From Manihot esculenta (lineage: Eukaryota > Streptophyta > Magnoliopsida > Malpighiales > Euphorbiaceae), in assembly GCF_001659605.2 (NCBI RefSeq), contig NC_035178.2, positions 13,648,062 to 13,712,061 on the forward strand: a DNA stretch of 64,000 bases. The letters run 5' to 3'. The first letter of the stretch is position 1. Each line of letters opens with the position of its first letter. Both the position numbers and the translations under genes were made by a program. The notes beneath the pieces were generated by a model, which searched no databases, was not told where the DNA came from, and was given only the letters and a program-made list of their open reading frames with translations. Positions 20,660 to 30,865 of this stretch are shown piece by piece.

Positions 20660-23650
20660 ATGAGAGGGACTCGTCGATCCGCGCGATTGACTGGAATGCC
20701 ACCTGAGGATGAGGGCACGAGCGCCCGTCCTCCTACATTGCCTAGGGCAATGTCTTGTAGAGCCAACAGAGAAAGAGTGTCAAGGGACCCTAGAAGGTCT
20801 TTTGATGTTAGCAGAAGGGGAACAGATAGAGGAGGAAGTTCTTCAGATGTGAGGGAGGTTACAGGAGAGGATCAGAGGAGGGATGGGAACCTGGATGTGA
20901 GCATGGAGGAAGAAGGGACAGGGGAGTCTCAGGGAGGCGTTCAGGCCTCGGGGTTTGGTTTTCCACCCCATTATCCACCCTTCCCACAGGGTTCAGGGTA
21001 TCCGATGGGAGGTACATCGGATTACTCCAGCTTTAACCCCTACCCTACCTACATGCCTTATCCACCTTTCTATCCACCTTACACACAGTACCCAGCTTAT
21101 CCACCCTCACCTTTCTATCCAAACCCGGCAAACCCCACCTCGGGGAATGCTGCACCTCCACCTCCACCACCTACAGAACCAGCAGCCCCAGTTACTCAAC
21201 CTCCTAGACCTAGCTCAGTCGATGGGAGCAAGGTAAAGATGACAGACTACCTTAAGCTAGATGCTCCCAAATACAAGTTAGGGGATGACCCCTTTGAATA
21301 TCTGAGAGTGGTGAAAACAATAACTGATGAGCTAGGGGCAAGTGACAGCAGGGCCATTCAGATGGCAGGGTTCACTTTAAAGTGCAAGAAGGCACGGGAA
21401 TGGTTCAAGTGTTATGTGGACCCGAGACTAGACGGTATGACATGGGAAGAATTTGCGAATGAGTTCGCTGGATGGGCTTTTCCAGACAGTTCTAGAGAAC
21501 TGAAAATGATTGAGTTTGAGCAACTGAGGCAGTCAGAGCACATGAGTGTAGAGGAGTTCACGGATAAATTCTTGGAGCTATTGCCTTTTTCAGGGCAAGC
21601 TCTAGATTCAGATACGAAGAAAGCCAAGAAATATGTTATGAAGCTGCATTCTAGGTACTCCTCGTTGGTTCAGTCAGCTGAGAGAGAAAGTTTCCACACT
21701 GTGGTGGATATGGCTCGAAGAATGGAGGCAAGTGCTATAGTTGAGGGGTCAGTGAAGCAGTCAGTGACCCAGTCTTCAGGGGTTAAGACCCCAAGCAGAG
21801 GAGGACCAGGTTTCTCTTCTCAGAGCTCAGGTAAGAAGAAGTGGGATAGCACCACCAAGAAGCCGAAGAAGAATAAGTTTTGGAACAAGTTGAAATCCGG
21901 TCTGGGATTCGGCGGTGGCTCGAGCTCAGGCTCAGATGGTACAGAATGCCAGAGATGTGGAAGACCGCACAGGGGAGTGTGTCGAGCTGGGACTAATGCA
22001 TGTTTCAAATGTGGACAGGAGGGACACATAGCTCGGGATTGTCCTAGAGCGCCTTTTATGGGCCAGCCCCAGCAGACAGCTTCTGGTTGTGTGACACAGC
22101 CAGCAGTTCCAGCCACAACTCAGGGCAGTGGCAGAGGTAGAGGGAGAGGGGCAGCCTCTTCTTCTGGTTCCCGAGGTGAAGGTCCATCAGCTCCAGCCAG
22201 GATCTTCACCATGACTCAGCAGGAGGCTAACACATCCAACACCGTGGTGTCAGGTAATCTCGTCATTGGGTGTTCTGATGTGTATGCATTAATGGACCCG
22301 GGTGCATCTCATTCATTTATTGCTCCGAGAGCCGTTGAGAGGTTAGATCTGATAGTCTCTGGGTTAGAGTGTCCCCTATGGGTCAGTGGACCCAAGTGTG
22401 ACCCGTCTGTGGCAGTGTCAGTCTGCCAGTACAGTCCAGTTTTGATTGAGGGAAGATGCCTCTCCGCCGACCTTGTGGTTCCAGATTTGACAGACTTTGA
22501 CGTCATTCTAGGGATGGATTGGCTATCTACCCATGGTGCTACCTTGGACTGCAGGGACAAGGTAGTCAGGTTCAGAGGTCAGAACGGGTCAGAGGTCGTC
22601 GTCAGAGGAGACAAGAAGGGCACACCTAGAGGTCTGATATCAGCTCTTCAGGCTCGTAGGTTGCTTAGGAAGGGATGTCAGGGGTACTTAGCTCATGTGA
22701 GAGAGCTAGACAGTCAGGTCAGGGAGCCGGCCTCGGTGCCAGTTGTCAGAGAGTTTCAGGATGTCTTTCCTGACGAGCTTCCAGGTTTACCACCTGCTAG
22801 GGAGATAGAGTTCGAGATAGAGTTGATGCCTGGAACTAGACCGATCTCTATCCCTCCCTATAGGATGGCTCCAGCCGAGTTAAAGGAGTTGAAAGAGCAA
22901 TTGCAAGAGCTGGTAGAAAAGGGTTTCATCCGACAGAGTACCTCACCTTGGGGTGCTCCGGTCTTGTTTGTGAGGAAGAAGGATGGATCCCTTAGACTTT
23001 GTATCGACTACAGGCAGTTGAACAAAGTCACTACCAAGAATAGGTACCCTCTGCCAAGGATCGATGATCTATTCGACCAGCTAGCAGGAGCGGGTTGTTT
23101 CTCCAAAATAGATCTAAGATCGGGGTACCATCAGCTAAGGATAAGGGATGAGGATGTGCCAAAGACGGCTTTCAGGACCAGATATGGGCATTTTGAGTTC
23201 CTTGTGATGCCGTTCGGGTTAACTAACGCCCCTGCAGCATTCATGGATCTCATGAACAGAGTATTTAGCCAGTACCTGGATCACTTCGTTATTGTCTTCA
23301 TAGATGATATCTTAGTGTATTCCAGGAATGCAGAGGAGCATGCCCATCATCTGCGGTTGGTCTTGCAGACCTTGAGGGAGCATGGCTTGTATGCCAAGTT
23401 CTCTAAATGTGAGTTCTGGCTGAGGAGCATTTCGTTCTTGGGGCATGTAGTGTCAGAGAATGGGATTGAGGTAGACCCCAAGAAGACGGAAACTGTGGCT
23501 AACTGGCCTAGACCCACTTCAGTGACGGAGATCAGGAGTTTCTTGGGTTTGGCAGGTTACTACAGGAGGTTCGTTCAGGACTTCTCAAAGATAGCAGCTC
23601 CTCTGACCAGGTTAACCAGGAAGAATCAGAAATTTCTGTGGACCGACTAG
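20660..23650 (+). CDS. E3 gag-protease-reverse transcriptase
   Basis: 996 codons from the shared gag start ([12 protein letters not shown]), just after the acceptor-like CAG; an in-frame ATG 33 bp upstream lies in leader sequence. Domains: acidic N-terminus; Pro/Tyr-rich segment at residues about 126-155; capsid-like region about 245-311; [12 protein letters not shown] from 430; CCHC knuckle [14 protein letters not shown] at 448-461; protease with DPGASHSF from 546; reverse transcriptase with FIDDILVYS, active-site Asp pair at 882-883; then the RT connection. The protein would assemble a particle, process itself and copy element RNA. The frame ends in TAG directly before [10 protein letters not shown], which belongs to the same pol region in element C. 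The stop must be read through, or the downstream part is lost. Confidence 0.92.
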   Translation: MRGTRRSARLTGMPPEDEGTSARPPTLPRAMSCRANRERVSRDPRRSFDVSRRGTDRGGSSSDVREVTGEDQRRDGNLDVSMEEEGTGESQGGVQASGFGFPPHYPPFPQGSGYPMGGTSDYSSFNPYPTYMPYPPFYPPYTQYPAYPPSPFYPNPANPTSGNAAPPPPPPTEPAAPVTQPPRPSSVDGSKVKMTDYLKLDAPKYKLGDDPFEYLRVVKTITDELGASDSRAIQMAGFTLKCKKAREWFKCYVDPRLDGMTWEEFANEFAGWAFPDSSRELKMIEFEQLRQSEHMSVEEFTDKFLELLPFSGQALDSDTKKAKKYVMKLHSRYSSLVQSAERESFHTVVDMARRMEASAIVEGSVKQSVTQSSGVKTPSRGGPGFSSQSSGKKKWDSTTKKPKKNKFWNKLKSGLGFGGGSSSGSDGTECQRCGRPHRGVCRAGTNACFKCGQEGHIARDCPRAPFMGQPQQTASGCVTQPAVPATTQGSGRGRGRGAASSSGSRGEGPSAPARIFTMTQQEANTSNTVVSGNLVIGCSDVYALMDPGASHSFIAPRAVERLDLIVSGLECPLWVSGPKCDPSVAVSVCQYSPVLIEGRCLSADLVVPDLTDFDVILGMDWLSTHGATLDCRDKVVRFRGQNGSEVVVRGDKKGTPRGLISALQARRLLRKGCQGYLAHVRELDSQVREPASVPVVREFQDVFPDELPGLPPAREIEFEIELMPGTRPISIPPYRMAPAELKELKEQLQELVEKGFIRQSTSPWGAPVLFVRKKDGSLRLCIDYRQLNKVTTKNRYPLPRIDDLFDQLAGAGCFSKIDLRSGYHQLRIRDEDVPKTAFRTRYGHFEFLVMPFGLTNAPAAFMDLMNRVFSQYLDHFVIVFIDDILVYSRNAEEHAHHLRLVLQTLREHGLYAKFSKCEFWLRSISFLGHVVSENGIEVDPKKTETVANWPRPTSVTEIRSFLGLAGYYRRFVQDFSKIAAPLTRLTRKNQKFLWTD

Positions 23651-25639
23651 TGCGAAGAGAGTTTTGAAGAGCTTAAGAAGAGGTTGACTTCAGCACCAGT
23701 TTTAGCTCTGCCATCTAGTGATGAAGACTTTACAGTCTTTTGTGATGCGTCCCGTGTGGGACTGGGTTGTGTACTGATGCAGAATGAGAGGGTGATCGCT
23801 TATGCTTCTAGGCAGCTAAAGAAGCATGAGTTGAATTACCCCACACATGACCTTGAGATGGCAGCAGTAATCTTTGCACTCAAGATGTGGAGGCACTACC
23901 TCTATGGGGTAAAATGTGAGATCTTTACAGATCATAAGAGCCTACAGTACATCCTGAGTCAAAGAGATTTGAATTTGAGACAGAGGAGATGGGTAGAGTT
24001 GCTGAGTGACTATGATTGCAAGATTCAGTATCATCCGGGTAAGGCGAATGTCGTGGCAGACGCCCTAAGCCGAAAGTCACTAGGCAGTCTATCCCACATC
24101 GCGGCAGAGAGGAGACCAGTGGTGAAGGAGTTCTACAAGCTTATTGAGGAAGGTCTACAGATAGAGTTGTCTGGTACAGGTGCCTTGGTGGCCCAGATGA
24201 GAGTGACACCCGTGTTTCTGGAGCAGGTGGCTCAGAAACAGCATGAGGACCCGGAGTTAGTGAAGATTGCCAGGACTGTTCAGTCAGGCAATAATAGTGA
24301 GTTCAGATTCAACAGTAAGGAGATCCTCCGCTATGGGAGCAGACTATGTGTACCAGATGACATTGGGCTAAAAGGAGACATTATGAGAGAGGCTCATAAT
24401 GCAAGATATAGCGTTCACCCCGGAGCCACCAAGATGTATCAAGATTTGAAGAAGGTTTATTGGTGGCCAGCGATGAAGAAAGAAGTGGCACAGTTTGTGT
24501 TAGCCTACGAAGTATGTCAGAGGGTGAAGCTGGAACATCAGAAGCCGGCTGGAATGCTTAACCCGCTACCTATCCCAGAATGGAAATGGGAGAATATAGC
24601 TATGGACTTCGTAGTGGGGTTACCGGCGGCGTCCAACAGAGTGGACTCCATATGGGTGATTGTGGACAGACTCACCAAATCTGCTCACTTCATTCCTGTC
24701 AGGAGTGGCTATTCTGTGGACAAGTTGGCGCAGGTGTATGTGGATGAGATTGTTAGACTGCATGGGGTTCCTGTTTCGATAGTGTCAGATAGAGGGCCCC
24801 AGTTCACCTCCAGATTTTGGCGGAGTCTGCAGAATGCCATGGGTACTAGGTTGGATTTCAGTACTGCCTTCCACCCCCAGACTGATGGACAGTCAGAAAG
24901 GACCATCCAGACTATCGAGGATATGCTCAGAATGTGTGTGCTAGACTTTGGCGGTTCTTGGAGGCAGCATCTACCTTTGGTGGAGTTTGCCTACAACAAC
25001 AGCCATCATGCTAGCATCGGGATGGCTCCATATGAAGCTTTGTATGGAAGGAAGTGCAGATCACCTGTTTGCTGGGAGGAAGTTGGAGAAAAGGCCTTGG
25101 CAGGGCCTGAGTTAGTAGAGATCACCAGCAGGGTGGTACCCATAATCAGAGAAAGAATCAAGACTGCTGCAAGCAGACAGAAGAGCTATGCAGACGTTCG
25201 CAGGAGACAGTTAGAGTTTCAGGAGGGGGATCTGGTATTGCTTAAGGTGTCTCCAATGAAAGGAGTGGTTCGCTTTGGGAAGAAAGGTAAACTAGCCCCA
25301 CGATACATCGGACCCTTTGAAATCTTGCAAAAGATTGGGAATGTGTCGTACAAGCTGGATTTACCTGCTTCGATGGAAAGAATCCATTCGGTTTTCCATG
25401 TTTCAATGTTGAGGAAGTTTGTGTCAGATCCGAGCAAGGTTCTTAGTGAGCCTGATGTGGAGGTCCAAGAGGATCTCACCTATGTTGAACAGCTAGTGCG
25501 GATCATAGACACCCAGATCAGAAAGTTAAGAAACAAGGAAATCCCGATGGTGAAAGTCCTGTGGAACCACCACAACTTAGAGGAATGCACTTGGGAGACA
25601 CGGGAGTCTATGCTCCAGCAGTACCCTCATCTCTTTTAA
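23651..25639 (+). CDS. E3 RNase H-integrase-chromodomain (in frame after TAG)
   Basis: 662 codons in the same frame as gag-pol. RNase [35 protein letters not shown]. Integrase zinc domain: two His in EAHNARYSVH, then YEVC where E1 has CEVC, so the first cysteine of the pair is lost. Catalytic core: Asp in MDFVVGLP, Asp in VSDRGPQF, Glu in GQSERT, with 35 residues between the last two (DD35E). The C-terminal tail GDLVLLKVSPMKG leads to a chromodomain-like end (about 25474-25639). It would insert the DNA copy in the nucleus. There is no start codon near 23651; the first ATG is at 23684, so it probably depends on the upstream frame. Confidence 0.9.
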   Translation, partial: CEESFEELKKRLTSAPVLALPSSDEDFTVFCDASRVGLGCVLMQNERVIAYASRQLKKHELNYPTHDLEMAAVIFALKMWRHYLYGVKCEIFTDHKSLQYILSQRDLNLRQRRWVELLSDYDCKIQYHPGKANVVADALSRKSLGSLSHIAAERRPVVKEFYKLIEEGLQIELSGTGALVAQMRVTPVFLEQVAQKQHEDPELVKIARTVQSGNNSEFRFNSKEILRYGSRLCVPDDIGLKGDIMREAHNARYSVHPGATKMYQDLKKVYWWPAMKKEVAQFVLAYEVCQRVKLEHQKPAGMLNPLPIPEWKWENIAMDFVVGLPAASNRVDSIWVIVDRLTKSAHFIPVRSGYSVDKLAQVYVDEIVRLHGVPVSIVSDRGPQFTSRFWRSLQNAMGTRLDFSTAFHPQTDGQSERTIQTIEDMLRMCVLDFGGSWRQHLPLVEFAYNNSHHASIGMAPYEALYGRKCRSPVCWEEVGEKALAGPELVEITSRVVPIIRERIKTAASRQKSYADVRRRQLEFQEGDLVLLKVSPMKGVVRFGKKGKLAPRYIGPFEILQKIGNVSYKLDLPASMERIHSVFHVSMLRKFVSDPSKVLSEPDVEVQEDLTYVEQLVRIIDTQIRKLRNKEIPMVKVLWNHHNLEECTWETRESMLQQYPHLF

Positions 25640-25711
25640 GGTTAGATCCCTATGTGTTTATGTGCCTTGTATGTGTGTTATGTTCTTTGCCATGCTATGT
25701 GTGCTAGTGAG

Positions 25712-25748
25712 GAACATTCGGGGACGAATGTTCTTAAGGAGGGGAGAA
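25712..25748 (+). promoter_or_regulatory. E3 hairpin and polypurine tract
   Basis: Perfect 9-bp inverted repeat GAACATTCG / CGAATGTTC around GGGA (25712-25733), then TTA and AAGGAGGGGAGAA, which abuts the 3' LTR at 25749. Confidence 0.85.
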
Positions 25749-25783
25749 TGTAATACCCGGCTAAACTCCGGTATCGGAATTCC
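25749..25783 (+). repeat. E3 3' LTR stub (35 bp)
   Basis: TGTAATACCCGGCTAAACTC and the following bases match the start of the E3 LTR, then switch at CCTA to minus-orientation E2 LTR sequence. Confidence 0.9.
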
Positions 25784-27716
25784 TATAGTCAAGCACACCT
25801 CTAACATCCATAAACATCATCTCATTACATAACTATACTGATTAAGACTTTACATTACAATTTGATCATGTCCATTGCTAGCTATTACATAACCATGAAT
25901 TCTTTACTCTATCCGGACTCCTGCTCTATACTGTACCTGCAAGCCTGGGGGTAAAGGGAGAGGGGTGAGCTAAAAGCCAGTGAGTTGAACTATAAAACAT
26001 ATTAACACTATGCTCCAATGAGATGCATCATAACACAGACAATTCACATAAGGGTTGGGTGAACTTGTCACCAATTAGTCCAAGCTAACTCTGTGCCAGG
26101 CCGTAGCATGGGGTCCTAGTCTTCCTGTCATAACATACATTACTTACCATTGCCCCAGGGCCTCCTCTGGGCTCCTGGTCTTCGAGTCCCATAACCGTGC
26201 CAGGCCGTAGAATGGGGTCTTGGTCTTTCCTTACTCTGTGCCAGGCCGTAGAATGGGGTCCTGGTCTTCCTGTCATGGACTAATTGGGTCATCCAATATT
26301 CACCTACATCAACAACAATCGATGCAATGCGGCATATTCGTGAAAACTAATGCAATCACCCTATTGCATAATCATGATGCATGAAACATGATAAAACATT
26401 TAATTTCTCAATTTAAGAGATTAAGTTTAGTTCCACTCACCTCTGGCTGACTCTGACAACACCGAAGCAGCTGAACTCACTGCTGGGGTCCTCGGTTCCT
26501 CGGGTCCGAACCTACACAGGTGGACTCAAATGAGGGACCAAACATACTAGAACATACCTCTAAACTACTCCCCAAAAATCCCCTAAAACATCATGAAACA
26601 ACCATAGAAAAACATGCAAATGAGGCCTGGACAGGGCACTTTTGGCGGCAGGTTCAGTGGCCGAAAGTCCCTTCAGAGCCGAAAGTCAGGCAGGTTCGGC
26701 GGCACCTTCGGCAGCCGAAACTCCCAGACAGAGACGAAACTCATGCATGTTCGGCGGCACTTTCGGCGGTCGAAACTGCCAGACAGAGACGAAAGTCTCC
26801 TTTCGGGGGCAAGCTTCGGCAGCCGAAGGCTGCCTCCACAAGCATGTTCGGTGGCGGAAAGTTCCTTCGGCTGCCGAACCTGGTTTCTACCAAAGGGCAG
26901 AAACTTGGCTCCCTTTGCACATTTTGCCTCCAAACCTTACAAACATGCATCAAACCTATTCTACAACACACATACACAAGCATACATGTTCCTAGGGGCC
27001 TCAAACCATTATAAACCCCATCTACAACACATCAAGCATCCACATTGTTCATGAACATACACTTATACCCAAAAACATAACCATAACCTAAATATGCATT
27101 CTAACCCATAGATCTACTTAAAACTTACTTAAAACATGCAATGAGCTTAAGATCGGCTCTTACCTCTTGAAGATCGAGAGAGAGACGACCTAAACTCGGA
27201 GTTGGGAGAGATTGGGTTCTTGAACCTCTAAGCTCCAAAACTTTGCTCAAAAGCTCAAATCTTCAAAACAAAGTTAAAACAAATGAAAATCTTGAAAGAT
27301 CTAGACGAAAAACATCAAAGATTGGTGAGGGACGGCAGAGAGCTCACCTTGGCCGAAAATGGGGAGAAAGCTCGCCCGTTTTCAGCTAAGGGACCCTTTT
27401 ATAGTGGCTGGCCAGACCACGTTCGGGGGCCGAATGTGCCTCCGCATGCATGCCATGTTCGGCGGCCGAACCTGGACTTCCCTCACTTATGCTTTCGGGG
27501 GCCTAAAGCACACCCACAACGCATGCATGTTCGGCGGCCGAACTTGAGGTTCGGCGGCCGAACCTGAGTTTTCCTCCAATGCTATTTTCATGCAAAAACA
27601 TAAAACACATTAAAACATTTTATAAAAACATGGTTTTACCCTACTAGAGGCTTCCGACATCCGAGATTCCACCGGACGGTAGGAATTCCGATACCGGAGT
27701 CTAGCTGGGTATTACA
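25784..27716 (-). repeat. Duplicated part of the E2 3' LTR
   Basis: Matches 15541-17473, lacking the first 319 bp of the LTR as read on the plus strand. It is followed by the same polypurine tract and hairpin (27717-27753). Confidence 0.92.
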
Positions 27717-27823
27717 TTCTCCCCCCCTTAAGAACATTCGTCCCCGAATGTTCCTCCACTAGCACATGCAAGGCATACATATAACAAACACACAAAGCAC
27801 ATAAAACTCACAAGGAACTAACC

Positions 27824-28400
27824 TTAGAAAAGATAAGGGTATTGCTGGAGCATGGACTCCCGTGTCTCCCAAGTGCATTCTTCCAGATTGTGGTGGTTCC
27901 AAAGGACTTTCACCATCGGGATTTCCTTGTTTCTCAGCTTCCTGATCTGGGTGTCTATGATCCGCACTGGCTGCTCAACATAGGTGAGATCCTCTTGGAT
28001 CTCCACATTAGGTTCACTAAGAACCTTGCCCGGATCTGACACAAACTTCCTCAACATTGAAACATGGAAAACCGGATGGATTCTTCCCATTGAAGCAGGC
28101 AAATCTAGCTTGTACGACACATTTCCAATCTTTTGCAAGACTTAAAAGGGTCCGATGTATCGTGGGGCTAGTTTACCTTTCTTCCCAAAGCGAACCACTC
28201 CTTTCATTGGAGACACCTTGAGCAATACCAGATCCCCCTCCTGAAACTCTACTAGCCTTCTGCGGATGTCTGCATAACTCTTCTGTCTGCTTGCAGCAGT
28301 CTTGATTCTTTCTCTGATTAAGGGTACCACCCTGCTGGTGATCTCTACTAGCTCAGGCCCTGCCAAGGGCTTTTCTCCAACTTCTTCCCAGCAAACAAGT
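27824..28400 (-). pseudogene. Duplicated E2 integrase C-terminus and chromodomain
   Basis: Copy of 17581-18157 with the same internal TAA and one visible substitution near the E3 border (28391). Confidence 0.9.
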
Positions 28401-30594
28401 TGTAATACCCGGCTAGACTCCGGTATCGGAATTCCTACCGTCCGGTGGAATCTCGGATGTCGGAGACCTCTAGAAGGGTAGAATCATGTTTTTGTAAAAT
28501 GTTTTAATGTGTTTTATGATTTTAAGTATGAAATTAAATGAGTTTTTGCATAAAAAGTCCTTGGAGGAAAACCCAGGTTCGGCCGCCGAAAGTCAAGTTC
28601 GGCCGCCGAACATGCATGCGTTTTGGAGGCACGTTAGGCCCCCGAAAGCATGAGTTGGGGAAGTCCAGTTTCGGCCGCCGAAAGTCAAGTTCGGCCGCCG
28701 AACATTGCATGGATGCGGGAGCGCATTCGGCCCCCGAACGTGGCCTGGCCAGCCACCTATAAAAGGGGCACTTAGCCGAAATGGGTGAGTTTTCTCCCAT
28801 TTTCGGCCACAGCAAGCTTCCGACCTTCCCTTTTTGCAAATCTAGTGTTTTTCCTCCAAATCCCCACCATTTTCTTGAGTTTTAAGCTTGCATTGAAGGT
28901 TTTGAGCTTTTAAACCAAGTTTTGGAGCTTTGGGAACTCAGGAGCTCATTTTCTTGGATCTCCAAGTTTGGGTCGTCTCTCTCTCGATCTTCAAGAGGTA
29001 AGAGCCAATCTTAAGCTCAATGCATGTTTTAAGTAAGTTTTAAGTGATTTTATGGGGTAGAATGGCATGTATAGGGTTGTATGAGTTTTTAAGCAAATGT
29101 TAGGTTTTATGTGATTTTTGAACAATGTGGCATGTTTGAGTATGCTTGAAGTGTTGTAGTTGGGGTATTTGATGTTTTGAGACCCCTAGGAACTTGTATG
29201 CATGATTTGGTTGAGATATATGCATGATTGGTGAGTTTGGAGGCGAAAATGCACAAAGTAGCCAAGTTTCTGCCCTTTGGCAGAAACCAGGTTCGGCAGC
29301 CGAAGGCACTTTCGGCCGCCGAACATGGCTGGGGAGGCAGGCCTTTCGGCTGCCGAAGTTGCCCCCGAAAAGAGACTTTCGTCTCTGTCTGGCACTTTCG
29401 GCCGCCGAAGGTGCCGCCGAACCTACCTGAGTTTCGTCTCTGTCTAGAACTTTCGGCCGCCGAAGGTGCCGCCGAAAGTGCCCTGTTCAGCCACTTCATG
29501 CATATCTCTATGTGATATTTTCAGGATGTTTTAAGGGGTTTTTGGGGAATATATTAGAGTTATGTTTTTGTGTGTTTGGTCCCTCATTGGAGTCCACCTG
29601 TGTAGGTTCGGACCCGAGGAACCAAGGACCCCAGCAGTGAGCCAGCTGCTACAGAGTTTGTCAGAGTCAGCCAGAGGTGAGTGGAACTAAACTTAACCTT
29701 TTAAATTAAGAAATGAAATGCTTTATCATACTTCATGCATCATGATCATATTATAGGTTGTTTGCATTAGAATTCACGACTATGCCGCATTGTATTGTTG
29801 TGATAGATGACAGGGGATGGACATTAGGATGATTCATTAGCCTTCTGAATACGAAGTCCTGTGGTGCCCATAATAGGGCCGGGTAATACGAAGTCCTGTG
29901 GTGCCCATAATCGGGCCGGGCAATAACTCCGAATACGAAGTCCTGTGGTGCCCATAATAGGGCCGGGCATGGAGTTGAGGGATTTTTGAATCAGTCCATC
30001 CGTGGTGTGATTTGTTTATGCAGTGACGCATTTCATGATAGCATGTTTTAAATATTCTTTTTTATAGTTCTACTCACTGGGCATCTAGCTCACCCCTCTC
30101 CCCTAACCCCCAGGTTTGCAGGTACGGGATAGATAGAGAAGGCAAGAAGAGAAAAAGTCATATGTATGTAATAGTTAGTTTGTGGACATGACAATTGTAT
30201 TATGATGAATTGTAAAAATATTCAGGATGTTATGTAATGAGGTCATTGAGGATAGAGTTGTGCTTGACCATAATATATTGTTAATCCCTTTTGAATATAC
30301 ATGGTCTTATGTTATGATGTTTATGTAAGCTAACTCAACACAGGTTGTTTTGCCTTTAAGGCTTGATGAGATCCCACAGAGGGACTATGTTATGTATATG
30401 TTCAGAGTATGCACAGGTTGAGTTAGTTGATGACAGTATATATGAAGAAAAGTTTTAATTTTTATGCATGTTGTTGATCATGTATGGGATTATACAGGTT
30501 TACAGGTTATATGTCAGGCTTGCTACGGGTCCCGGCGGCCTTAAGTCGACCCGGATCCTAGCGCCGGTAGCGGTCCGATCTTCGAGTCGTTACA
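28401..30594 (+). repeat. E3 copy 2, 5' LTR (2194 bp)
   Basis: Same as 18158-20388 apart from a few substitutions and one fewer 37-bp unit (three, within about 29848-29968). The primer site follows at 30598-30609. Confidence 0.92.
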
Positions 30595-30865
30595 GAATGG
30601 TATCAGAGCCCTAGGTTCATAGGATCGGACCTAGAGTGTCGGGCTCATAGATGTTCTAGAAGGTCAAGCGCAATAGGAAGGTCATGTCCACTAGGATAGG
30701 ATGTTGAGTCCTGTCTTGCATGATGATGTGAAATGCCATGACTTTATGCATGTGCATTAATGATATGCTATGCTATGTGATGTATGTGATGAGGGTTCAT
30801 GTGTGCCCACATGAACCATATGATGCTAATATTTGCTTGTTATGAGCTGTTTTTCAGAGAATAGG

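Larger units (their letters stand above)
15541..25783. repeat. Tandem duplication, copy 1 (unit of about 10.24 kb)
   Basis: From about 15541 the sequence reappears at 25784 with a constant offset of 10243. The offset falls to 10206 after loss of one 37-bp repeat unit. The copies are nearly identical over about 8 kb. The junction at 25783 joins the first 35 bp of the E3 3' LTR to the middle of an E2 LTR, sharing only CTA. Confidence 0.9.
18158..25783 (+). mobile_element. Element E3: youngest, nearly intact chromovirus
   Basis: Inserted in the E2 integrase gene, left flank CAAGT (18153-18157). It has a complete 5' LTR, primer site, a gag-pol of 4980 bp broken by a single stop, hairpin and polypurine tract, but only the first 35 bp of the 3' LTR before the duplication junction. 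The right target duplication is therefore lost. Its intact frame over nearly 5 kb makes it the best guide to the family. Confidence 0.92.

Noticed and set aside
23648..23650. TAG read as a recoded amino acid
   Set aside because: Plants are not known to use selenocysteine or pyrrolysine; ordinary readthrough or a dead codon explains it better, as E1 has TAA at the same place.
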